Positions 46,566 through 58,500 of a stretch of 64,000 nucleotides of DNA are shown here, piece after piece. Within the stretch, counting starts at the first letter, position 1; every line of letters starts with the position of its first letter. The notes under the pieces were generated by a model. The model saw only the letters and a program-made list of their open reading frames with translations. It was not told the DNA's origin and ran no database searches. The position numbers and the translations under genes are program-made. The stretch is from Hydractinia symbiolongicarpus. Lineage: Eukaryota; Cnidaria; Hydrozoa; Anthoathecata; Hydractiniidae. The stretch spans positions 10,903,001-10,967,000 of the forward strand of contig NC_079885.1 in NCBI RefSeq assembly GCF_029227915.1. The letters run 5' to 3'.

Positions 46566-49500
46566 CTAAGAGTAAAGGAAAATAAACACGTCATGACATA
46601 AAACACAAGTAGCTAAATTAAAAGATAATTGTTTATGAAAAGAAAGTTAAGTCTAGTTCTAAACAGGTAGAAAATTACGACTGAGCAGAATATCTGCAAC
46701 CCTTTCAAAAAACCTCGCAACTGCTATTCCAACTTTTCCCACTTTTCTTAATCAAAAAAAAAATACTACACTACATTCAAATTCCCATAAACGTGTGCCA
46801 GGCTGAACAGACTGAAGAAATTCTTATAACATTTTTCTGAAAAACAAAAATAGTCCCATTGGACTTTTTAAACCTTAAATTCCTGACATTTTTTGACATA
46901 TCTAAGAGTACACTTAACACCAAACACACCAAAGTAGAAAATATAATTTAAATAACGAAATTATGCTAATTAGACAAAAACATAAACCCCTTACTTGCAC
47001 ACTCCCGTGAGGTTGTCGATTGAACACCTCAACAACTGAAATCCCATCACTTCTCTTTGTCTTCTCATATTTACTCGCATGATCATACACTCCACTTACT
47101 TTCCCAACGTCTGAAGTTAGCACGGAAACATTTTTCGATGTATCGTTGTTAATTTCTACTTTTCGCTTTCGTTTTTTAGCTTCAGTTTTTACGGTTAATT
47201 TTAACCCATCGATACTTTTGATTTTAAAATCTCTGTTACCAGCTGCTTCTTCCCCACGACGATCCGATGTTTTATCAGAAGTGAATTCAGCGCGTGTGAA
47301 ATGGCCAACCGTACTAACAATTGGTCTCGATAACACAGGTAATTTGGTAATGACGGGATTAATATCAAATCTGGTTGCTTTTGGCCACTCTCCTTTCATA
47401 ACACACATACAAACTTTATCCAAGTGGCTAACAATGATTTTTTCCTAAAAAGAGAAAAAAGTCATATAAAAGTAATAAAACCAAAGAAAAAAAAAACCTT
47501 GTATATTGTTGACTTATAGACAACTACGAATTCAAGAAACGTTTACACAAGGTTATTTTGGTCCTAGACTGTAGTTTACAATACTTAGAGGTAATTATGC
47601 CAATCCGATAAGAAGAATAAGAGGGATTTTGATATACACAATTAAAGTGAGTTGTTAGCAAAAAAGCACCTTTCCAGACATGAATTTAATGATATAGTGT
47701 CAGGAGCAAATGACAATTGATACTGGCAATAATACGAACTTATACCTTGGGCCATGAGGAAAGGATATGGGCGTATTCATCAGTGAGAACAGGTAGTGCT
47801 ATCCTGATGTCAGATGGTAAGCGACTGTCGCTATCTTCAAAATCTTGTCTGTTTTGTTGAATATGATCCTTTTTTATACTTGTCAAAGTTTCATCAGAAT
47901 GTTCTCCATTTACAAGTCGTGGTGATTCCATTTTAACGTTAACAATTTCTGACTTGACAGCAACTATAATAATAATTGGTACATAATAAAACAACCCATA
48001 CTTCAAACAATAATTTCAGATATATGCTTGTCTAAATCATCAGCACAAAATCAGATGAATTATATTTGTCAGCATTGATTTCTCAGATATATGCTTGTCT
48101 AAATCATCATCATTTTTGGTAAATAATACAAACAAACTTCAAGACGTAGAAATAATGCCATCCATGAAAATCAGATGAAATTATATTTATCAGCATAGGT
48201 ATCTCAGATATATGCTTGTCTAAATCATCATCATTTTTGTTAAATAATAAGAGCTAACTGTGAGACGCAGAAATGATGTAAATAATGCAAAATCAGATAA
48301 ATTATATTTATCAGCATAGGTTTCTCAGATATATGCTTGTCTAAATCATCATCATTTTTGTTAAATAACACCAAACAAACTTCAAGATGTAGAAATAATG
48401 CGACTCATGAAAATCAGATGAATTATATTTATCAGCATAGGTTTCTCAGATATATGCTTGTCTAAATCATCATCATTTTTGGTAAATAATACAAACAAAC
48501 TTCAAGACGTAGAAATAATGCCATCCATGAAAATCAGATGAAATTATATTTATCAGCATAGGTATCTCAGATATATGCTTGTCTAAATCATCATCATTTT
48601 TGTTAAATAATAAGAGCTAACTGTGAGACGCAGAAATGATGTAAATAATGCAAAATCAGATAAATTATATTTATCAGCATAGGTTTCTCAGATATATGCT
48701 TGTCTAAATCATCATCATTTTTGTTAAATAACACCAAACAAACTTCAAGATGTAGAAATAATGCGACTCATGAAAATCAGATGAATTATATTTATCAGCA
48801 TAGGTTTCTCAGATATATGCTTGTCTAAATCATCATCATTTTTGGTAAATAACACCAATTAACTTCAAGACGTAGAAATAATGCGACTCATGAAAATCAG
48901 ATGAATTATATTTATCAGCATAGGTATCTCAGATATATGCTTGTCTAAAAATCATCATCATTTTTGTTAAATAACACCAACTAACTTCAAGATGTAGAAA
49001 TAATGCGACTCATGAAAATCAGATGAATTATATTTATCAGCATAGGTTTCTCAGATATATGCTTGTCTAAAAATCATCATCATTTTTGGTAAATAACACC
49101 AACTAACTTCAAGATGTAGAAATAATGCGACTCATGAAAATCAGATGAATTATATTTATCAGCATAGGTATCTCAGATATATGCTTGTCTAAAAATCATT
49201 ATCATTTTTGTTAAATAACACCAACTAACTTCAAGATGTAGAAATAATGCGACTCGTGAAAACCAGATGAATTATATTTATCAGCATAGGTTTCTCAGAT
49301 ATATGCTTGTCTAAATCATCATCATTTTTGTTAAATAACAAACTAACTATAAAAATAATAAGCGATCAGGGTGCCAACTTGAATCCTTAAAGTACTCATT
49401 CTATCCCTTATTTTGTTACAGCAGATATACACTGGAATCACAGAATGCTTACCAGTTTGCTTATTTTTCCGAGATTTATCAACAATCTCCTTAAAAACTG

Positions 49501-52500
49501 ACTCAGGATCTAACAAAACATGATATTCAGTGCGCCAAAGACCATGCCTAAAATAGAATTTGAATTATTATTTTACGCTGACATGGCCTATCCAATTTCC
49601 CCTTACATGGCTAGGTTGACCCGTAGCTGTGGTAAAGACACTTGTCTAACAAGCTTGTGATTACAAAGCAAAGCTTATAACCCACAAGACAATGCACTAT
49701 TTTGTGAACCAAAGAATAACAGATAAAGAAGATTGGAAAGTTTTCAGTACAACCTAATAACGTGTTTAGTAGCACAAACTCACTTAGCAACTCCTTCCAG
49801 TAGTGCTTTATCATGTTTTCCAGTCACCCACCAAGTGGGAAATTCCATTGATTTTTGACACAACCTTAGACGTTCTTCTAACTTGCTATGTACAAGAACC
49901 TTAAAGAGACAAAATAATCAATATGCAAGATGAAAACAATGACAATTAGTTTTGAACTATAGAGAAGCCACCAAAACTTAAATCACTCTTGGTGGCAATA
50001 CTGCAATATTGAAGTTGATCAGCTCAATGTTGACATCATTACTTTCAGTAGTCTAACATGTATAAACCATCATTTCAAACTTGTATATTATCCTAACCAA
50101 TATTACCTGTTCACGTATTTTCGAAAGTAATTTAATACGTTGAATACAACGACTGGCTCTTTCCTCTGATATTTCTTCTAATTGACTTCCTAAAGAAAAT
50201 TTTCAACAGCAATATTTCCAAAATGAATTTTTAAACACCTCACTCCTTTAAGATTTTTATGGTAAACCTAAATTATAGATACTGCAAAATTATAGATACT
50301 GCAAAATCATTTACCTTTATACTTCAACATATCTTCTTCAGTGGATCTACCACAGACTTTTCTGCACATTGCCATAAATTCTTCATAATAAGCTGTCAAA
50401 GTTCCATTTTGTTTCTTATCAAGTTTAGCCATAATTCTAAAAATTAAACTTTATTGACAAAAAACCAAAAACAAGCAAAAAAAAAAACAAACAAAAAAAA
50501 AACAGGTAGTTAATTTGTAATTTTAACTTGAATGCTTTATTTTTCAATTTTATCAAATATTACACATGCTTATTCCATAACGTATGTTACATATAGTTGA
50601 AAAAGTCCCTGGTGTATTTTACACATGTAACTTTATAAGTTAGATAACAAAACTTTCTTTTTTTACATTTACTATCGCAACATTACCTAAATTTATCCCA
50701 GTTATACTTCTTTAGCGTTCGATTATATACAACACCATAATTAGAAATGATTCTATAAAAATCTGATTCTTCTCTTCTGGTCCATCTGAAAAAAGAATGG
50801 GAAATTAAAAAAACTACTAACACGAATTAACACTAAGTTGCAAATAACTTTAATGCAAGTACTACAGAAGGGTATCTGCAAATGTAGATAGAGTAAACCA
50901 CACTATAAAATAATTAGTAAATCTTGTCAGGGACAATAGGAACATACTTCTGTTGCATTTCAGCCTTTTTTCTCTGACGCTCAATAGCAATTTGTGCAAG
51001 TCTTTCCTGCTTTTGTTTATCCTAGGGAAAACAGAAACATGTGTTTTGAGATAAAGAAAACTGCAGAAAAAGATGGAATACAAAAAATGTACATTAACAG
51101 GAAACACTAAAATATTTTACATGTGAGCATTTTACACCCAGATACAAAATGTTGCACTTTTCTCTTTCACACACACAATATTAAAAAATGCAAGAAAGTG
51201 AATGCACTCCAAGCATAATGAAGCCAGGAATATTAATAATAACATTTCTGGACTTTTTATTTGAAATAATTTTACTTTCCTTAAAAATGTTGCAATTTTC
51301 TCTTCCACACACAATACTAATAAAAATGCATGGCTTATTCAAAAAGCTTTTTTATTCCATGAAAACGAATTCACCCCAAGCATAATAAAGCCAGGATTAT
51401 TAATAATAACATTTCTGGACTTGTTCTTTGAAATCTCTTTACCTTCCTTAAAAATGTTGCAATTTTCTCTTCCACACACAATACTAATAAAAATGCATGG
51501 CTTATTTAAAAAGCTTTTTTATTCCATGAAAACGAATTCACCCCAAGCATAATGAAGCCAGGATTATTAATAATAACATTTCTGGACTTGTTCTTTGAAA
51601 TCACTTTACCTTCCTTAAAAATGTTGCAATTTTCTCTTCCACGCACAATACTAATAAAAATGCATGGCTTATTCAAAAAGCATTTTTATTCCATGAAAAT
51701 GAATATACTCCAAGCATAATGAAGCCAGGAATAATAATAATTACATTCATGGACTTTTTATTTGAAAATATTTTTCTTTCTTTAAAATGTTGCAATTTTC
51801 TCTTCCACACACAATACTAATAAAAATGCATGGCTTATTCAAAAAGCTTTTTTATTCCATGAAAATGAATTCACTCCAAGCATGACAAAGTTAGGAATGA
51901 ATATCAATAATAACTTTTATGGATTTTTACTTAAATATTTCCCTTTTTTCTCTATTCCATGAAATCCAGTTCACACAAACAATTGTTCAAGAGGTTCGTC
52001 ACTTGAGGTGTAACTAAACTTTCGCTTAACAATACTTTGACGTTTAACTGATATACTGTATAATCAATTTTAAAATAAAAATGTAACTTTCAATTCTACC
52101 TTTTCGGCTTTTATAACGTCAAGATACTCTTTTTCAGTAGATCGAAGAAAAGACGACACTAATCGCCTCAACCTTGTGTTCATGTCTGTAGCAAGTGGCC
52201 ATCGCAATGCAGAATTGGTTGAATTTTTCACTAAAATAAATTACATGGCAGTCAAAAGAATCCGAAGTAATTCATACATATGTTTACCTCCCACAAAGTT
52301 GGGCTTATATGAAACACCTCGAAAAGTTGTCTTTTTTAAACTGTGAATTCCCAGACAACGTTATAAGATCTGAAATTGAGTTGTTTTATCATGGGAGGTA
52401 AGATTATGACTAAATATAACTACAGTCTTGTTAACATATCACTTACCATCAGCTTGTTGATCTTTAGATGAAGCAACAGAAGCTGGTGATGCAGTTAACG

Positions 52501-55500
52501 AATACGCCTCCTGTAAAAGTGTTTTGTTAGAAAATAGAGTCTGAAATTTAAACTTGCTTGATATACTTAAAATAGGACTTTGGAAAAGCATAAGCAACAA
52601 AGTAAAAAAAAGTAAATAAAAATAGACATTGTTACAAGGTCATGGAAACAGGGGAAGTGTGAAAAACAGCCCTGATTTTTAATAGAATCAAAAATGGTGT
52701 CATATCTGCATACAAGTTTTTTTGTTTAACAATAAATCTTTATTGTTAAAGAAAAAAACTTGTTATTAAAGTTGGTACTTGTTAAAAATATTGCAATGAT
52801 GATCGCCGTAAGGAAAAGAATATGACGTCATTGGGAACACAAATTACATTATTTCGCTGGATCAAAATTTCCTGTTGTATGTTTGTTTTTGCTTTTCACT
52901 TCAACATAATAATATTTATAAATATTAAAGGGTCAAAATTTTGTTTTCTAAAAAATCTGAAAAAGGCATATAGAATCAATTTTACTTAATGTTTGATCAT
53001 TGGAACTTGAAATTTATGCTGGCAATACACTTTCTGTTGAGAACTCTAAAAAAGCTAACAAGAACACAAAAAAATTAAATTTTTTCTGTTTAATTTAAAA
53101 ATTTAACAAGCATTTATTATATATATTTTAAGCTGTTTTCTTTTTCCTAGTTTCAAATCATTAATTATTATAACAATTATTATTCATGTCCCTCTCCATC
53201 ATTAATTGCCAATTTGTATAGTACTAGTAATATGAAAAACAAATAACCTTGATCAACCTTTGTGAATAAAAAATATATTTGTGCATAATAATCTTAACTG
53301 GATGAAAAGAAACTTCAAGTAGGAGTCAAGGACAGGAAAATTAAATAAGCATACATTGTGGGATAAAAATTTAAAGACTAACATTCATTCTAGAGTATTT
53401 TTCAAGGTTTTTTTTGTTCTCAATAAAGTAAAATAATATCACAACATCCAAAATAATATCACAACATCCAAAAAAAAATAAATGCTTTTTTTTTAAACTT
53501 TTAAATAAGAATCTCTTCCAGGGTAAAAAAGTGGTGCCAACTGACGGATTAAGGATGTAAAAAAAAAAAAAAAAAAAATAAAATAAAAAAAAATAAATAA
53601 ATTAAAATCAAACCTTTTCTTCTTCTGATTCAATCAGGGAGTCTTCTTCATCAACATCTTTTTTTAATTTGCTCTTTTTTTTCGTAAAAACTGAGAATTC
53701 AGGATCACTGGTATCTTCAGTTCTACATAACAAAATTAGTCCATGATAAAAATTTAAAAAAATATTTACCACAAATTCCACCAGAAAGAAATTTGATATA
53801 AAATGTAAGCAACATACCGTTCAACGGAAGCTGGGTTATTGATGCTGTCTGGAGATCCTGGGACTTTTTCGTTGAACTCAAATGGACCAAGTTTGTGATA
53901 AAATGATAAACATGGGTCGTTCCGAATTGAACGATATTTTTCGTAACCTTAATAAAATTAATTGGCCTCTTGAATCAAAGTGAATAACTAAAAAGTTTAA
54001 AAAGGAGTAAAGGGTTCTGCAACAAAACCAACATTAAATTGAAAACACACACACAAAAAAAGTGCTGATCAGGATGAAGAAATCATCAAAACATCAGTAG
54101 TCTAACATGTGAAGACATCATCTCAGCACAACATAACAAATCATATGTTATTACCAGTAATTTGAAAAACAAATAGACTTTTAACAATAACATCAAAACA
54201 TATCTGAGGGACTTTGTTTTAGTAAATACAGAAGTACTAACCATGGATAAGCTTTATTATGGAAAAACTAAACTTACTAAGCAGGTAATGTTTACATATG
54301 AACTTTACCATCCTAATTTTCATCTTTTTTAAATTAACATAGAAACAAGGAAAACTAATAAGGAATACTTCATCAGGGTTGACTTATCAGATTATCAACT
54401 AAAAAGAAACTAACCATGTTTAAAGGTACCCATCAACAGAGACTTATCTGCTGAATCGTCCCACCAAGCAGCAGGCAATTCACCATCAACAGGCGGCACT
54501 GTGAAGTTAACTTCAACCAAAGGTTTCCCTTCCATAATAGGACCAGCTGCCTCCTTGATAATGTCATGATGCAAACAATGTAGAAATCGGACACGAGTCA
54601 TGATCTTATTGCAATGGTGTAACAAGTGTTTTCTATACCCAGCATCAATGATTAATGTATCTGGATCTACTGTTAACCAATCGAGACCACATTCAACAAG
54701 TGCAGGTTTGCTGTACTGATGTGTCAGGCGTCTTAATGCATTTCTGCCACTATTTCCTCGTTTACGTCCACGAATTCCTTTAGTGGGAGCAGATCCCAAT
54801 ATCTGATTTGTGATGTCTAACTTATCATTTTTAACAGGTGCTTTACGGACAGACTCATTTATTAAATCAACAAAAAACTGTTTACTTCGTTCGTCAATTT
54901 TGTAATGGCGATAACAAAATGCAAGAATAGTTCGTGAGATTGCTTCAATATCAGCATGACGAACTTCCTGGCGAAAATGAGCATGTGATATTATTTCTTG
55001 CCAACGTGACCATCTATCAAATAAATTTTTTTTGTTTCAGAGTTACAAAAATATTATTGGAAGCATAAATATAAAAGCACAGATAAAAAACAAATGCCAA
55101 CTTACCCATAGATAAGTAACATCTTCTCCACTTTAAAGCATTCAACACGGGTCCATGCTGCACGCTCAATGGGTCCCAAAGAAGCATTTTTACCAGAGCG
55201 ATTTGATTTATGAGGCTCGTATGTTTCATCATCAGATTCCAGATCAGACATTTCAACAGTTGCATCACCATCATTCCCAAAACGTTTAGTTTGCTTGCGC
55301 TTACGTGGTTCATCAACAATGAGCTGCTGATCCTACATATAAGAAAGAAGTAACAAAATAAGGAAACAAAAGAATCACATCTTTATATTTTAATATAAAT
55401 TGGGCAAAAGTCGAACACTGAAAGATATGCAGTTTTACCTTCTCAAGCTCTTCTAAATCAACAGAAGCTTTTCTCGCCCACTTTTTCCAAAAGTCTGGAT

Positions 55501-58500
55501 CATCAAGGTCAATATCCTGACGAGCCTTATCAGATACAAAACTTGCCTGAAAATAAGTGTAAAAATTTAATTGTTGACAAAATGATAATACAGAAAGTAA
55601 AAAAAAAAAAAATAAAAATAAAAAAAAAATAAAAAAAAAAAATAAAAATAAAAAAACAGTATGAAAATAAAAGTATCAACAGTTTACCTTAGCAAATGTT
55701 GAACCTTTTCCTTCACCTTGAATCTGTATAATTTGTGTTCTTCTTTGTAGAATTTGGTCAATGTCCTCTTCGCAGAAATTGTTAGCATCTTCGTCATTTT
55801 CCATAACAGCACCATAAGCTCCCTTTTTTAACAACTCCTCAACTTCTTTTTTACTCATAGCTTGTTGACCAGAGGCAGAATTGTCCTTGTTGTTCATATT
55901 CTGTAACACTGCTTTATCCAACCCTAATTTCAAACTTGCCCTATCAAACATTTCACGCTCGTATGTATTTCTACAAATTAAACGATAAACTTTCACAGGT
56001 TTTTCTTGACCGATGCGATGACACCTAGCTTGTGCTTGGAGGTCATTTTGTGGATTCCAATCACTGTCAAATATTATAACAGTATCAGCAGCAGTTAAGT
56101 TAATACCCAGTCCACCAGCACGTGTACAAAGCAAAAACACAAATCTATCTGAGTCAGGTCTACAAAAACGATCAATTGCTGCTTGTCGAACATTTCCTTG
56201 CACACCACCATCAATTCTTTCATATAAATATCTATTTGATAGCAGATAGTCCTCAATTAAATTCAACACTTTGATCATTTGTGAAAATATTAACACTTTA
56301 TGTCCACCATCTTTGAGCTTTGGTAACAACTTGTCAATTAAAACCATCTTGCCAGAAGATTCAATCAGGGCTTTCAGTTGTTTTGAATTCCTTTCAGGAT
56401 CGTCAGATGTAGACAGATAATCTGATACTATTTTATCTTCTGCACCCTTTATTAAAAAAGGGTGATTACAACATTTTCGCAATTCCATCATTGTATTCAT
56501 TAAATTTGGTAAGTTTGCATAGCCACCACCTTTTGCCAAAAAGCTGAAATTCTTTTCGAGAATTGCTCTGTAGAACTTTTTCTGGATTGTTGTAAGCTCA
56601 ACCTAAACAAAGCAGGAAAATTAGGCAAATGTGATTAATTTTGATAGAACGAAATTTACCATAACAATCAATACTTCAACAATGGTTTCCTCCTTAGCAG
56701 CTATATTCTGATCAACATCTTCCTTCAATCTTCTCAGCATCATAGGTTTTAAAATCTAGTCAAGCAAATAAGAAAGCATTTTACAATTTAACAATATGTA
56801 CACCATTGTAGATCAATATACAGAAAACCTAAGGTATTTCGCAGAAGAACTTTGTTATGCATCATGTGAATCAGTCCCGTCTTGAAACAAAACATCACAG
56901 AAATACTAAGGTGACCACAAACCGAAACTTACTAACCTGTTGCAGTTTTTCAACTTGGGCTTCTGTTTTTAAACTACCAAATTCATACATGAACGCTGCT
57001 TGTGACGGGAAACGAGTTGGCTCCAAAAAGTTTAACAAACTAAACAATTCTTCCACATTATTTTGTAACGGCGTTCCAGTAAGCAAAACTACGTGATCCA
57101 TTTGTAAGTTATTCAATCCCTCCATTAGCTTACATTTTTGATTTTTTAATCGATGGGCTTCATCAATAATCAAACAGCGAAATGGGATAGTACTGAAGAA
57201 TGAGTTAGCACCTAAAAGTATGTTATGACTTATTAGAAACAGCAATTTTTTAGTATTATAATGAATGGAAACCATGTCACAATGGGCCAAATAAGACATA
57301 CTTAAAACCATTTCGTAGGTGGTAATGATAGCTTCAAACTTGTATATTGATGTAATGAATTCACCCTACAACAAAAAGGGAATAAAATGTTTCTATAATA
57401 ATAGCCTTCGTCTGTCTGTTACTGAAACACCAAATGCAATATAATTTCCACAAAACAAGCAGCGCTTGGGGAAAGATATTAAGCAAAATATTTACATTTT
57501 CATTCTTGTAGTACATTTCATACTGCTGAATATTGTTTCTGCTTAACGCACTACCATGGTATACAATAGCATTAATATCAGTCCAACTCTCAAACTCTCG
57601 CTGCCAATTTGCAATTGTAGATAATGGTGCAATAACAAGAAATGGACCACGAATGCCATATTGCTAAAATAAAACCAGTATTGGGTAAGAAAAATTGAAG
57701 TCAACAACTGTATTCTGGTCAACAAATTCCTCAGGAAAAAAGAATAAAAAATTTCAAGTCCTGTTTTAAAACATAAAAATGAATGTCTAAAACTACAGGG
57801 TTTTGCAACTGAGAAAATTATGGTATCATGAAGCATTTCAAATGCATATTGAGGATAAAAAAACATCTACCTTAACTAGAACACTTAAGGTGGCAGTAAC
57901 CCTTTTAAAAATCAGAATTTTTTTTTTTTACATAATTAGTTATGAAAGGTTATTTTCAGACTATATATCCATATTTTTTCTGTTATAACACCCTTGTCAC
58001 GATTTTATAGCTAAAATACGATTATCTTTCACCAAAAATATTCAGCCTCAAAAATTACTCTTTAAAATAAAATTCATTATTATTATTATTATTATTATTC
58101 CAAATATTTATACATGATATAGCCACTTCAGTGTTGGAAACACTGTTATCAATGTGGGTCCTGTGTTCAGAATGTATACATTCGGTATACACCGGCATTA
58201 CCTACCCAATTTCCCTCACATGCCATGGGTTGACCCATAGCTGTGGTAAAGACACTTGCTAAACATGCCCGAGCTGTGGAGCGAAGCACGGACCTTGTGA
58301 TAGCGAACTCCATAACCAAAAGGCCACGCGCCATTAAGAATAATATAATAATAATTAATATAATAATAATAATAATTATTGAATAATTAATTAGTTTTGC
58401 CGAACATAGTTTATGTCTACGCGCTTGTGAAATTGTGCAGAAAGAATAACGCAATTATTAGAGAGAAACGTTAATAACAACAAAGATGGCACATTATGTA

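Noticed and set aside
48013-49345. CRISPR-like regular repeats
   Set aside because: Units are contiguous direct repeats of about 120 bp without unique spacers, inside an intron of an animal gene. It is a minisatellite.
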